From the NCBI RefSeq assembly GCF_021290985.1, contig NZ_JAJOYU010000001.1:1-64000 (forward strand): 64,000 bases of DNA, read 5' to 3'. The position numbers were made by a program, and so were the translations under genes. This DNA is from Rheinheimera soli. GTDB taxonomy: Bacteria; Pseudomonadota; Gammaproteobacteria; Enterobacterales; Alteromonadaceae. This document shows positions 37,859 through 46,963 of this stretch, in pieces; position 1 is the stretch's first letter; the number at the start of each line of letters is the position of its first letter. The notes beneath the pieces are model-generated. The model was given only the letters and a program-made list of their open reading frames with translations, did not search any database and was not told the origin of the DNA.

Positions 37859-39547
37859 ATGTCGTACAAAACTCTCGAAAATCTTCGAGTCCTGATTGTT
37901 GATGACCAACGCCCCTTCCAGCTATTGCTCAAAGGCATACTGTACTCGATGGGTGCAACCAATATTGCCTTTGTTCTGACCGGCGAACAGGCCTTGTGGA
38001 AGTGCATGCATGGCTCTTACGACGTGCTATTTGTGGACTACAACTTAGGTTCAGGCAAAAACGGCCGTCAGTTACTAGAAGATTTGCGCGAGAAAAAACT
38101 GCTGCATCCTGCTGCTGTATATATGATAGTGACAGGTGAAAATCAGGTGCCTATGGTAGTAGGCGCTGTAGAAGCAGAACCAGACGACTACATCATCAAA
38201 CCCTTTTCGCAAAGTGTATTACGCACTCGTCTGGTTAAAATTCAAAATAAGAAAAAGCAGCTTGCACCTATTTATCAGGCCATGTTTGATGAACAACCCG
38301 AACTGGTGATCGAAGCCTGTAAGCAAGAACGTGAACAAGCCAGCCGTTATCATTCTTTGTGTGGCCGTATTCAGGCCGAAACTCATTTAAAACTCAAACA
38401 GTATCAGGAAGCAGAAGCTTTGCTTTCAGAAACACTGGCCTTTAGTCGCACGAATTGGGCTTTATTGCTGCAGGCTCGCTTGTGTTTTGAACAAGAACGT
38501 TATGAAGAAAGCCTGGAGCTTTGTAATGAAGCTATTGATACCAACAGATACTTTGCCGAAGCTTATGATCTGAAAGCCCGCAATTTGATAGCTCAGGGTT
38601 TGATGGAAGAGGCCATGGTGGTGATCACTCAGGCTATCGTTATTTCGCCTTTTTCTGTCAGTCGGCAAAATTTGCTAATGGACATCGCCAGGGAAATGGA
38701 CGATTTGGCCAATCTGGTGCAGGCCAGTAAACAAATTTACGAAATCACCAGACGTTCTGCCCGTCAGGAAGTGGTACACCTGCTGAACTACATCCGTACT
38801 GTGATTGATGCGGCTTCGCGGTCTGAAGAGCTGAATCAACGCAACAAGTACCAGCAAGAAGCGCTGATGGCTATTCACAGAGCAAAACGTGAAGATACCG
38901 TCATTCGTGACTTTGACTTTGATTTGTTTGAAACCATATGTCAGGCTCGTTTAGAGTCTTTAAGCGGCCAACAATATCTGGCGAAAAAAACCTTTGCCAC
39001 TGTGTCTGATCGTGTTACCTCGCAAATGAACCCAGAGATCGACCCGGAAAAACCGGATGAACTTCCACCTATACCGCACTGTGCTGCAGATGCTGTATTG
39101 TTGCTGAACCAGATTGGTGAGTTTGAACAGGCATCAGCCTTGACGCAGAAGCTACAAAACTTGTCCGGCGCTATCGATCCTATACTGGAAAAACTGTTCA
39201 GCGAACAACAAAGCCGCTCATTGAGCCGTCAGGCCAGCTTTAACGAACTCAATAAACAAGGTATTCAGTTCTACAAAGAAAGCAATTACGAGCAGGCTTT
39301 GATCCGCTTTGAACAAGCACTGGAAGTTGCCCCAATGAACACTGGCAGTGCGCTGAACTATATTCAGACTGCTATACAGATGATGGCGGATCCAAAACGG
39401 AAAAAACCGCTGGAACTGGCGGAAAAATGCCGGAAAACCTTCAGAATTGTCGACAATATGCCGCTACCGGAACACCACAGAGTGCGCCATCAGGAGTTAT
39501 TGCAACAGTTTAATAAACTCAAAGAAGAAAAACGTTACAGCCGCTAG
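37859..39547 (+). CDS. Response regulator with C-terminal TPR repeats
   Basis: A 562-aa protein. Residues ~8-130 are a receiver domain: VLIVDDQRPF with the acidic pair, phospho-acceptor Asp in LFVDYNLGSG, the conserved Thr region IVTGEN and Lys in DDYIIKPFS. The rest is alpha-helical with TPR-like units (for example LCFEQERYEESLELCNEAI and KESNYEQALIRFEQALEVAP). No DNA-binding or enzymatic output domain, so output is probably protein-protein. No histidine kinase is adjacent. AGG sits before the ATG. Confidence 0.88.
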   Translation: MSYKTLENLRVLIVDDQRPFQLLLKGILYSMGATNIAFVLTGEQALWKCMHGSYDVLFVDYNLGSGKNGRQLLEDLREKKLLHPAAVYMIVTGENQVPMVVGAVEAEPDDYIIKPFSQSVLRTRLVKIQNKKKQLAPIYQAMFDEQPELVIEACKQEREQASRYHSLCGRIQAETHLKLKQYQEAEALLSETLAFSRTNWALLLQARLCFEQERYEESLELCNEAIDTNRYFAEAYDLKARNLIAQGLMEEAMVVITQAIVISPFSVSRQNLLMDIAREMDDLANLVQASKQIYEITRRSARQEVVHLLNYIRTVIDAASRSEELNQRNKYQQEALMAIHRAKREDTVIRDFDFDLFETICQARLESLSGQQYLAKKTFATVSDRVTSQMNPEIDPEKPDELPPIPHCAADAVLLLNQIGEFEQASALTQKLQNLSGAIDPILEKLFSEQQSRSLSRQASFNELNKQGIQFYKESNYEQALIRFEQALEVAPMNTGSALNYIQTAIQMMADPKRKKPLELAEKCRKTFRIVDNMPLPEHHRVRHQELLQQFNKLKEEKRYSR

Positions 39548-39579
39548 AACAGAATTCAGCGGCTGAAAACAAGCAGATT

Positions 39580-40314
39580 TTAATAATCCAATCGCTGACT
39601 TAAATCATTTAGCAACGCACTGGCGCCTAAACGCATATAGGCTGGGGTGGCCAGATTACCTGTCAGCTCTTCAAACAATCCCACCAGCTTTAAAGCAAAC
39701 TCCACTGAACGCACACCACCAGAGGCTTTGAAGCCAACAGGACGGTCAGCGGCAGCAATAACAGCCAACATAATACGGGCCGCTTCTTCAGTAACTCCAA
39801 CTTTGACTTTGCCAGTCGAGGTTTTAACAAAATCGGCCCCCGACTCCACCACCAGCTCTGTGGCCTTGCTGATTTGCTGACAAGTGACTAATTCACCGGA
39901 TTCAATAATAATTTTTAAACAAACGCCAGCTGTGGCTTGGCGTACTTCAGCTAAAAAATGTCGAACCTGCTCTGTCTGACCAGATAATAAAGTCTGGTAA
40001 GGCAATACGCAGTCAATTTCATCAGCACCAGCGGGCAGGGCCTGCTGAATTTGTTCCAGTACTTCTGATAAAGGCAAAGTACCGGCTGGGAAATTAACCA
40101 CAGTAGCCAGCTGTACTGCAAGCTGGCGCTGCTGCAAAAAGCTTTTTACCTGTGCCAGATAATCCGGATAGACACAAACAGCTGCTGGCAGAACTGCTGC
40201 ACCGGCCACATCCTGTTCCAGCCATTGCTGCATAGCATCAGCATTATCCTGATCCGTTAAACGGGTTAAATCGACCAGCTTCATCAGCTGTTGTATACGT
40301 AGAGGGTTCGTCAT
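39580..40314 (-). CDS. deoC: Deoxyribose-phosphate aldolase DeoC
   Basis: Splits 2-deoxyribose-5-phosphate to acetaldehyde and glyceraldehyde-3-phosphate in the deoxynucleoside salvage pathway. The 244-aa protein has DEIDCVLPY (Asp101), the Schiff-base motif FVKTSTGK (Lys164) and GFKASGGVR. The ATG at 40314 gives normal length (E. coli 259); the frame up to 40416 adds 34 residues without homology. deoA, deoB and deoD are not nearby. Confidence 0.94.
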   Translation of the reverse strand: MTNPLRIQQLMKLVDLTRLTDQDNADAMQQWLEQDVAGAAVLPAAVCVYPDYLAQVKSFLQQRQLAVQLATVVNFPAGTLPLSEVLEQIQQALPAGADEIDCVLPYQTLLSGQTEQVRHFLAEVRQATAGVCLKIIIESGELVTCQQISKATELVVESGADFVKTSTGKVKVGVTEEAARIMLAVIAAADRPVGFKASGGVRSVEFALKLVGLFEELTGNLATPAYMRLGASALLNDLSQRLDY

Positions 40315-40659
40315 GTTGTGGTCCTGAAAAGAAAATATCGGCTCTGATTGGCCAATTTGCTGTTGATTGGTTTCACTGCGAAGTGAGGTTGTGCTGCGAA
40401 TTAAAACAGAAAACACGGGCTGCTGGAAAGCTTCTGTTGGGCATTAAAGCCAACAAACTGCAAAGAAAAGCACAAAGATCAAAAAAACGAAAATAAAATG
40501 GAATCTTTTGTAACTGCCAGAGTCTGACCTGGTGAATCATCCCATTCTATTCTCCCAAGATGTAAACTTTGCCGGCCTTATGGGTCGGCTTTCTTTTTTT
40601 TACGCTCACTACTGTACTTTTCGTGCATTATTTTGGCGAACACTGCGATGATTTGAGTT
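40315..40659. other. Gene-free region with an orphan plus-strand terminator
   Basis: 345 nt between deoC and the YgjP-type peptidase gene, both leftward. The only clear feature is the terminator at 40571-40600, which points right and serves neither gene. Confidence 0.5.
40571..40600 (+). terminator. Orphan intrinsic terminator (possible sRNA end)
   Basis: GCCGGCC and GGTCGGC form a 7-bp stem with one G-T pair, followed by TTTCTTTTTTT. Orientation is rightward while both flanking genes run left, so it may end an unannotated transcript. A TAAAAT at 40494-40499 could be a -10, but its -35 is poor. Confidence 0.55.
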
Positions 40660-41418
40660 CTACAACTGCATCCAGTGTTGATTTTGTTTTAACCAAAGCC
40701 GGGCTTTGGCCGCGTCCTGGTTAAATTGGCTAACTAAAGCCCAAAAACTTTTACTGTGGTTCATATGGACCAGATGTGCCAGTTCATGCACCACCACATA
40801 CTGAGCCACCCAGGCCGGTGCCATCAGCAAGCGCCAGTTAAAACTCAGTACACCGGATGAATCACAACTGCCCCATTTCGCTTTAAAATTACAAACCCGC
40901 ACGTCGCGACAGGAAAGTGACATCCGTTGCTGCTGAAACTGCACCTCTTGCTCAAACCAGAGCTTCGCCTGCTGCAGATAAAATTCAGTCACCAACTTTT
41001 CTATCCATTTACTCTGGCTTTGGTTTTTGTTTCGGCTTGATAACTGCAGCCATAAACAATCGCCGTCCAGACTAAATTGGTTCACAGTATCCTGTACAAT
41101 TTTTAGCTCTAGTTTATCGTCGAATAAAGGAATTCGCCGCTGCACCAGCCAGCCCGGTTCTGAAGTGTGTTGCTGCTGACCCAGATGTTTATCAATCCAG
41201 TCTTTTTTCTGCTGAATAAGCTGCTGAATAAATTGCAGATCGCAGCCTGTTGGGGCGGACACCCATAGCTGTCCTGACTGAATTTTCAGTTGAATACTGC
41301 GTCTTCTGGCGGAAAACTTTAACTGATAGGCTGGTAATTCAGAACTCACAACATCAGACTCATCAAGGCAAAGGCATAGCTTAAAGTTTGTCGGCGCACT
41401 GAGCAAGCAGCGGTTCAC
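40660..41418 (-). CDS. YgjP-type (DUF45/M48-like) zinc metallopeptidase
   Basis: Up to 252 aa. The C-terminal zinc-peptidase motif [17 protein letters not shown] (HExxH with a third His downstream) and [19 protein letters not shown] are the signature of the YgjP/WLM-like family. N-terminal [11 protein letters not shown] is also typical. The start is uncertain: GTG 41418 is the longest, but GTG 41343 gives the family's usual length. Neither has a good ribosome binding site. Confidence 0.82.
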   Translation of the reverse strand: MNRCLLSAPTNFKLCLCLDESDVVSSELPAYQLKFSARRRSIQLKIQSGQLWVSAPTGCDLQFIQQLIQQKKDWIDKHLGQQQHTSEPGWLVQRRIPLFDDKLELKIVQDTVNQFSLDGDCLWLQLSSRNKNQSQSKWIEKLVTEFYLQQAKLWFEQEVQFQQQRMSLSCRDVRVCNFKAKWGSCDSSGVLSFNWRLLMAPAWVAQYVVVHELAHLVHMNHSKSFWALVSQFNQDAAKARLWLKQNQHWMQL

Positions 41419-41486
41419 GTCAGGGCAGACAAAATGCTAGTATAGAGCTCAAACGCTATTACTCTTATGTGGACCAGAGCATCATC

Positions 41487-42299
41487 ATGAAAATTATCTC
41501 TTTTAATATAAATGGCTTACGCGCCAGACCTCACCAAATCGAAGCCTTACTGGCCAAACATTCTCCTGATTTTGTCGGCTTGCAGGAAATTAAAGTGCAT
41601 GATGATGAATTCCCGCTGGAAGATATGCAGAAATTTGGCTACCACTTGTATTATTTTGGCCAAAAAGGCCATTACGGTGTGGCTATTCTGAGTAAAAAAC
41701 CTGCACTGTCGATGTTGTATGGTTTTCCAACAGATGCGCCAGATGCTCAGCGCCGTATGCTGATTGGCACTTTTGCGCTGGACAACGGCAAAACCCTGAC
41801 TTTATTAAATGGCTATTTCCCGCAAGGTGAAAACCGCAGCCATGAAACTAAATTCCCAGCCAAACAAAAGTTTTATGCCGACCTGCAGCAGTATTTAATC
41901 AACCACCACAGCCCGGATGATTATGTTGCTGTTATTGGTGACATTAATATCTCCCCTGAAGATCTGGATATCGGCATAGGTGCCGCCAATGCCAAACGCT
42001 GGTTAAAAGAAGGCAAATGTTCATTTTTACCGGAAGAACGTGAAATGCTAGCGACATTAAAAGGCTGGGGTTTAATAGATACCTTCCGTGCTTTGCATCC
42101 GGATGCCACTGAAAAATACAGCTGGTTTGATTACCGTTCTAAAGGTTTTGATGACAACAGAGGCCTGCGTATCGACGTGGTAATGGCGACTCCACCTTTG
42201 GCCGCTTTGTGCACAGAAAGTGACGTAGATTATGAACTGCGCGCTTCAGAGCGTCCTTCTGATCATGCGCCTGTCTGGTCGACTTTTGATCTGAGCTAA
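41487..42299 (+). CDS. xthA: Exodeoxyribonuclease III XthA
   Basis: AP endonuclease and 3'-5' exonuclease of base excision repair, 270 aa (E. coli 268). Motifs: [25 protein letters not shown] (catalytic Glu), [17 protein letters not shown], and the final SDHAPVW. The ATG at 41487 gives the conserved MKIISFN start; the GTG at 41469 would add six residues. Followed at once by the interrupted membrane-protein gene. Confidence 0.95.
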   Translation: MKIISFNINGLRARPHQIEALLAKHSPDFVGLQEIKVHDDEFPLEDMQKFGYHLYYFGQKGHYGVAILSKKPALSMLYGFPTDAPDAQRRMLIGTFALDNGKTLTLLNGYFPQGENRSHETKFPAKQKFYADLQQYLINHHSPDDYVAVIGDINISPEDLDIGIGAANAKRWLKEGKCSFLPEEREMLATLKGWGLIDTFRALHPDATEKYSWFDYRSKGFDDNRGLRIDVVMATPPLAALCTESDVDYELRASERPSDHAPVWSTFDLS

Positions 42300-42302
42300 C
42301 TG

Positions 42303-42923
42303 ATGCTGGCGGCATTTTGCCTGTTGTTGTTTGCAGGGTTGGTATTCAGCCGCGACTTCTGGCGCGAATTGCCGCACAAATCCGTGCCCTAGCCTGTGGC
42401 CGGGGCCAGTGTTTGCGTGCTTGCCTTGTTATGGCAAACAGATGCTGTTGTGCTGGATGCGTTACCTATTCATTTTCTGGCACTGACTACTTTGATGTTG
42501 TTATTTGGTTTGCGCTTAAGTTGCCTGCTTTTTGTGCTGGTAATGGCACTGCAGTGGCTGATGAGCACACAAAGCCTGGATCAATTGCTATGGGCTTTAG
42601 TTTGTGGTTGGCTCGTACTGGCGCTGAATTATGGCGTTTACCTTTTCTGTTTCCACTATGTGCAGCGACATCTGTTTATCTATTTATTTATCGGGGCCTT
42701 TTTAAACAGCGCTTTGGGTTTAGTGCTCTTTATGCTGCTGCAGGCCTGGTATCAGGCTGATCAATACAGTGCGCATCAGCTCTACGACAGTTACTTAATT
42801 TTTATTCCACTGGCGGCTTTGCCGGAAGCCTTGCTCAATGGCATGGCAATGACCCTGCTGGTGATTTACAAACCAGAGTGGGTTTATACCTACTATCAGC
42901 GGATTTATTTGTCTGGGAAATAA
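42303..42923 (+). pseudogene. CbiM-like (COG3235) membrane protein gene with an in-frame TAG
   Basis: Reading from ATG 42303, 29 codons (MLAAFCLLLFAGLVF then SRDFWRELPHKSVP) end in TAG at 42390-42392, and the same frame then continues 176 codons to a TAA at 42921-42923. The second part has about five helices and HFLALTTLMLLFGLRLSCLL, recalling energy-coupling-factor permease-like proteins. Read through, the product would be 206 residues, which fits the family. Either the gene is broken by one nonsense mutation, or translation restarts at GTG 42396 without the first helix. It follows xthA after 3 nt. Confidence 0.7.
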
Positions 42924-42937
42924 AGCAGACGACTGGC

Positions 42938-43381
42938 TTAAAGCCAGTCGCGAAGAAAGGTTTTGTCTAGTTGACCAAATGCCTGTTTTAGCAACAATGC
43001 CAAATCAGCATAACGCAACTTGTGTTGAGGATTTTGAGTTTGCAGCCCTTGCGCCTGCATCTTTTGTTTAATTTCACCATACCAGCTACTCAGGCCAGGC
43101 GGTAATTCGGTCTGAGCTCTTTTCCCCAGCCAGTACCAGCCCTGAAACGGCATAGATAAAATAAACAGCATCATGGTCAGGATCAGCGGCAATTGGCTTG
43201 ATCCAAGCTGATTAAACTGCACTACAGCGCCAAGCACAGCTATAACAGGTAGTGTTTTTTGCGCAAATACAGTCATGCGGATAATTTTGTTTTCCGGAAA
43301 AACTGCATTTAATTGAGGTACTACAGGCCAGTCGCGGCTGTACTGCATCCCCGCTTTGAGTGTCGAAAACGTAGCTGACAT
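42938..43381 (-). CDS. yfbV: YfbV / UPF0208 membrane protein
   Basis: A 147-aa inner-membrane protein with two central helices. Stretches shared with E. coli YfbV: GMQYSRDWP, FPENKIIRMT, LSMPFQGWYWLGKR, LPPGLSSWYGEI and KQAFGQLDKTFL. In E. coli YfbV helps insulate the Ter macrodomain. The ATG at 43381 is preferred because AGGAG lies about 8 nt upstream, while the GTG at 43390 abuts it. A hairpin at 42930-42950 overlaps its stop codon. Confidence 0.9.
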   Translation of the reverse strand: MSATFSTLKAGMQYSRDWPVVPQLNAVFPENKIIRMTVFAQKTLPVIAVLGAVVQFNQLGSSQLPLILTMMLFILSMPFQGWYWLGKRAQTELPPGLSSWYGEIKQKMQAQGLQTQNPQHKLRYADLALLLKQAFGQLDKTFLRDWL

Positions 43382-43989
43382 CGCAGGCACTCCTCTTGAT
43401 GATCGGTGTATTTACCACAAGGTCGTTAGTTCTGAGTCTACCCCCTGTACTTACTATCGTCCAGCTTTGGCTGAAACTAAAGGAAAAATCGACCTGCCTT
43501 TGAAATATTCTCTGGTTAGGAGATTAAATCGCGTAAATGGCAACATTTTTAAAACAAACATAGTCCAAATGTTTTACGCTGAAAGTTTCAGATTGAAGAT
43601 GAAAACTATCACTTTCCTGCCTTTGCTCAACTATTTGCTGAAGGCTAAACTAAACAAATTTTGTGCCATTAGTATTTAATCAATAAATTCATAAACTTAA
43701 AACAGTTAAACATAACAACACACAAAGTTATCCACAGAATCTGTGGACAACCGTAATGAAGAATGCATAAGGCTTACATCGTTTTGTCATTAAAAATGAC
43801 CTGCAGTTATCAGCTTTTCATGACATTTTTATGTTCAAATCAAAGAAACACGCAGTTTTGTTTGACTACCCTGCTCCGCACAAGTTCTGCCAACTGACTA
43901 AATGCCCGGAAAAATAATTAGATCACCTATTTCAGGAAGTCTTCGCCAAATTCTGTTTTTTTCGTTACTATCAAGCCACGCTCCTTTAA
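43382..43989. other. Gene-free divergent region (608 nt) with inverted DnaA boxes
   Basis: Between divergent yfbV and the EIIA-like gene. The middle (about 43500-43725) is AT-rich and I see no believable gene in it: a 107-codon frame at 43356-43679 overlaps the yfbV start and looks incidental. The one clear structure is the DnaA-box pair at 43728-43750. Confidence 0.5.
43728..43750. promoter_or_regulatory. Inverted pair of DnaA boxes
   Basis: TTATCCACA at 43728-43736 is the strongest E. coli-type DnaA box; TGTGGACAA at 43742-43750 is TTGTCCACA on the other strand. They are separated by 5 nt and form an 11-bp-arm palindrome with one mismatch. Confidence 0.7.
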
Positions 43990-44517
43990 ATGTTTTTGCC
44001 CATGTTCAGCCCTTTTAGTCTGTTGCACTGGCATACCAGTCTGGACCCACAGTTAAAATTACGGGTCAGAAGTCCGGTCGACGCGTTCAGCCACAATCGT
44101 ATGGCAAGCCCCGATACCCTGATGGCGTCAGGCTTACAAGGCGACGGACTTTGGCTTGAGTTGCGCGGAACCACTTTATACAGCCCTTTTACCGCTCTAT
44201 TCAGCCGGAAAAACCATACAGGTCAACATCTGCAGTTTATTCACACCAGCGGGTTGAAACTGGTACTGGATTTTCCTCTCTACTGTCAGGATAAACAGGG
44301 CCTGGGATTTCATTGGCTGGTAGGCGAACAAGCCAATGTTCAGGCAGGACAAGCACTGCTGCATTATGACAAGGCGCTGCTGAGTCAACTTGGCCAGAGC
44401 TTTGGATTGTTTTTACGTATTGCACCTCATTCTAAAATTCATAGTATTCATTGCCGTGCAGGTTATCATCAGGCGCTACAAGATGACTTGCTGGCTATTC
44501 AATTGGTTAGCGCTTAG
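43990..44517 (+). CDS. Degenerate EIIA-Glc (Crr)-like domain protein
   Basis: A 175-aa protein that I align by eye with the glucose EIIA domain: RSPVDAF for the APLSGEI strand, GLQGDGLWLELRG for VGDGIAIKPTG, TTLYSPFTALFSRKN for MVAPVDGTIGKIF, and VQAGQALLHYDKALL for VKVGDTVIEFDLPLL. The H75 equivalent is His80. The phospho-accepting His90 (FVHFGID) is replaced by Asp94 (LVLDFPLYC), so it should not carry phosphate. No phosphotransferase genes are near. The ATG at 43990 has no visible ribosome binding site; a second ATG is at 44002. Role unknown. Confidence 0.6.
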   Translation: MFLPMFSPFSLLHWHTSLDPQLKLRVRSPVDAFSHNRMASPDTLMASGLQGDGLWLELRGTTLYSPFTALFSRKNHTGQHLQFIHTSGLKLVLDFPLYCQDKQGLGFHWLVGEQANVQAGQALLHYDKALLSQLGQSFGLFLRIAPHSKIHSIHCRAGYHQALQDDLLAIQLVSA

Positions 44518-44530
44518 GACTTATAGCTTC

Positions 44531-44884
44531 ATGACCCGTATTTATGGTATTAAAAATTGTGACACTATTAAAAAAGCCCGCAAATGGCTGGACCAGCAGC
44601 AGCTATCGCACCAGTATATTGATTACCGTCAGGATGGAATTGATGCGGCACTTTTAGCAGAATTTATGCAGCAGTTGCAGTGGCAACAGCTGCTGAACAC
44701 CAAAGGTACCACCTACAGAGCTTTGCCGGATGCAGACAAACAAGACATGACGGCAGAAAAAGCTGTAGCACTGATGCTGGCGCAACCTGCGCTGATTAAA
44801 CGACCTGTGCTTGAACACAATGGCCAGTATCATCTTGGTTTTTCAGAACAAAATTATCAGACAATTTTTGGGATCTCCGCATGA
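44531..44884 (+). CDS. ArsC-family (Spx/YffB-like) reductase
   Basis: A 117-aa thioredoxin-fold protein of the ArsC/YffB family: [18 protein letters not shown] with a single active-site Cys, the [13 protein letters not shown] region and [17 protein letters not shown]. coli YffB is 118 aa and its gene also precedes dapE. The ATG at 44531 is chosen; the frame that opens at 44390 merely overlaps the previous gene. Its TGA overlaps the dapE ATG. Confidence 0.88.
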   Translation: MTRIYGIKNCDTIKKARKWLDQQQLSHQYIDYRQDGIDAALLAEFMQQLQWQQLLNTKGTTYRALPDADKQDMTAEKAVALMLAQPALIKRPVLEHNGQYHLGFSEQNYQTIFGISA

Positions 44885-46014
44885 GTACAGCAGTATTAGA
44901 TCTGACCAAAGACTTGATCAGCCGCCAGTCGGTCACGCCGGAAGACGCAGGTTGCCAGCAATTAATGGCAAAGCGCCTTGAAGCTTTAGGTTTCACTATC
45001 GAATCAATGTTCTTTGAAGACACCCTCAATTTATGGGCTCGCAGAGGTCAGGGCAAAGCTTTGTTCTGTTTTGCCGGTCATACCGACGTAGTGCCAACAG
45101 GACCACTGGATCAGTGGACCAGCCCGCCATTTGCGCCTGAAATTCGGGATGGCATGCTGTATGGCCGTGGTGCTGCAGATATGAAAGGCAGTCTGGCTGC
45201 TATGGTGGTGGCAACAGAGCGTTTTTTAGCGACCAATCCAGAGCTTACAGCTGATATCGCATTTTTAATTACCAGCGATGAAGAAGGCCCATTTATCAAT
45301 GGCACTAAACGAGTGATCGAAGTGCTGGAGAGCCGTCAGGAAAAAATAACATGGTGTTTAGTGGGTGAGCCATCCAGCAGCCAGCAATTGGGCGACGTGA
45401 TTAAAAATGGTCGTCGGGGGTCTTTAACAGGTTATCTGACCGTTAAAGGTATTCAGGGCCATGTGGCTTATCCACACCTGGTGGATAACCCTATTCACAA
45501 AGCAGCTCCTGCGCTAGCAGAATTAGCTCAAACGGTCTGGGATCAAGGCAATGCTTATTTCCCTGCCACCAGTTTTCAGATCTCCAATATTCATGCAGGT
45601 ACTGGTGCCACTAATGTGGTACCTGGCGATGTGCAACTGACCTTTAACTTCCGTTACAGCACTGAAGTGACAGCAGAACAGTTGCAACAGCGGGTTCTGG
45701 CGATTTTAGAAAAACATGGCCTGAACTACAGCATCGACTGGATCCTCAACGGCCTGCCCTTCCTGACTGATAGCGGTGAACTGGTGGCTGCTGCCGTGCA
45801 CGCAGTGCAACAAGTCAAAGGTTATGCGCCATCACTGGAAACAACTGGTGGTACCTCTGATGGTCGTTTTATCGCGCCTACTGGTGCGCAGGTGCTGGAA
45901 TTAGGGCCTTGCAACGCCACCATCCATAAAATTAACGAATCTGTAGCAGTCGCTGATTTAGAGCCTCTAGCCGATATGTACCAGCATATTTTGCAACAAC
46001 TGGTCGCCAAATGA
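44881..46014 (+). CDS. dapE: Succinyl-diaminopimelate desuccinylase DapE
   Basis: Hydrolyses N-succinyl-LL-DAP in lysine/meso-DAP synthesis; a di-zinc M20 enzyme, 377 aa (E. coli 375). Zinc and catalytic motifs: [39 protein letters not shown], and [14 protein letters not shown] at the end. Coupled by ATGA overlaps both to the ArsC-like gene upstream and to the VanY-like gene downstream. Confidence 0.96.
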   Translation: MSTAVLDLTKDLISRQSVTPEDAGCQQLMAKRLEALGFTIESMFFEDTLNLWARRGQGKALFCFAGHTDVVPTGPLDQWTSPPFAPEIRDGMLYGRGAADMKGSLAAMVVATERFLATNPELTADIAFLITSDEEGPFINGTKRVIEVLESRQEKITWCLVGEPSSSQQLGDVIKNGRRGSLTGYLTVKGIQGHVAYPHLVDNPIHKAAPALAELAQTVWDQGNAYFPATSFQISNIHAGTGATNVVPGDVQLTFNFRYSTEVTAEQLQQRVLAILEKHGLNYSIDWILNGLPFLTDSGELVAAAVHAVQQVKGYAPSLETTGGTSDGRFIAPTGAQVLELGPCNATIHKINESVAVADLEPLADMYQHILQQLVAK

Positions 46015-46685
46015 GTCTGGCCAGGCTTCTGACAGGTTTTGATGAAACTGCTCTGGTTGAACTGGAGCAGCGACATCGTTTATTGCCGGACGTCAAAGCC
46101 GCATATCAGAAGATGCAACAGGCTGCGGCTTTGGATGGTATCGAGTTAGCCCTCGTATCGTCTTATCGCTCTTTTGCTCAACAAGCGCGCATTTGGACAG
46201 CTAAATATAGCGGTGAGCGCGCTGTTTATAACAAAGCCCAACAACAAGTTGATATCCATAACTTAACTGGCTTTGCCAAAGTAGAAGCTATTTTGTTGTA
46301 CTCAGCTTTGCCCGGCGCCAGTCGTCATCACTGGGGCACGGATCTGGATGTATTTGACAAGGCAGCAGTAGCAGCTGATTATCAAGTGCAATTACTGGAT
46401 GCTGAGTATCAGCAAGGTGGTCCTTTTTACGCTTTGGACCAATGGTTACAGCAACGTGCTGCCGACTTTGGCTTTTTCCGGCCTTATTTATACGATCAAG
46501 GCGGCGTGGCAAAAGAAGCCTGGCATTTAAGCTATCGTCCTTTGGCCGAGGTTTTTTTAAACTCCTTTGAGCACAGCATGCTGGCTCACGCTATCACTCA
46601 AAGTGAACTGCCGGATAAAGCATTGTTGCTTGAACATCTGCCGCTGATTTTTCAGCGTTATGTCTGCACTATTTGTAAGGATTAA
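46011..46685 (+). CDS. M15B (VanY-type) D-Ala-D-Ala carboxypeptidase-like protein
   Basis: A 224-aa zinc peptidase of the VanY/LAS group: [16 protein letters not shown] (SxxRs motif), [14 protein letters not shown] (SxHxxGxAxD zinc motif), and KEAWHLSY (ExxWH). No signal peptide is obvious, which is odd for a peptidoglycan enzyme; some relatives act without a classical one. Its start overlaps dapE by 4 nt, a sensible pairing because dapE supplies the peptidoglycan precursor meso-DAP. Confidence 0.88.
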   Translation: MSLARLLTGFDETALVELEQRHRLLPDVKAAYQKMQQAAALDGIELALVSSYRSFAQQARIWTAKYSGERAVYNKAQQQVDIHNLTGFAKVEAILLYSALPGASRHHWGTDLDVFDKAAVAADYQVQLLDAEYQQGGPFYALDQWLQQRAADFGFFRPYLYDQGGVAKEAWHLSYRPLAEVFLNSFEHSMLAHAITQSELPDKALLLEHLPLIFQRYVCTICKD

Positions 46686-46687
46686 AT

Positions 46688-46945
46688 ATGACCCTAAACC
46701 TATGGTGGATGCTGCTTATTATTTTTGGCCTGGTGCTGGGTAATTTGTGGTTGCTGCGCCTGAATAAAAAACGCCAGCAGGTAAAACCAAGAAAAGAAAT
46801 CAAACAGAAAAAAACCACTGAAGGTGGTGTCACCGGAACTATAGTGGCGGGCAGCGGTACAGAAGTACACAAGAACAAACAGCTTGATACTGACCACCAC
46901 AACTCATCAGAGGGTGGCTCTGATGGCGGTGGTGGCACTGACTAG
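46688..46945 (+). CDS. Small single-helix membrane protein (DUF2897-like)
   Basis: An 85-aa protein with one N-terminal helix (LWWMLLIIFGLVLGNLWLL), then a basic stretch (LNKKRQQVKPRKEIKQKK) and a Gly/Ser/Asp-rich hydrophilic tail. AAGGA lies 7 nt before the ATG, and it starts 2 nt after the VanY-like gene, so it is a true coding gene. DUF2897 is my guess from layout; no function known. Confidence 0.65.
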   Translation: MTLNLWWMLLIIFGLVLGNLWLLRLNKKRQQVKPRKEIKQKKTTEGGVTGTIVAGSGTEVHKNKQLDTDHHNSSEGGSDGGGGTD

Positions 46946-46963
46946 CATTTTTCAGCTGGCATT

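Noticed and set aside
43356-43679. A 107-codon frame in the yfbV-EIIA intergenic region
   Set aside because: It overlaps the yfbV start, has no ribosome binding site and a composition unlike the neighbours; probably chance in AT-rich DNA.
43728-43750. Chromosomal replication origin
   Set aside because: Only two DnaA boxes, and no dnaA, dnaN, gidA or mnmG neighbours.
46669-46938. Frames opposite the small membrane protein gene
   Set aside because: Antisense; the plus-strand gene has AAGGA and a clear membrane helix.
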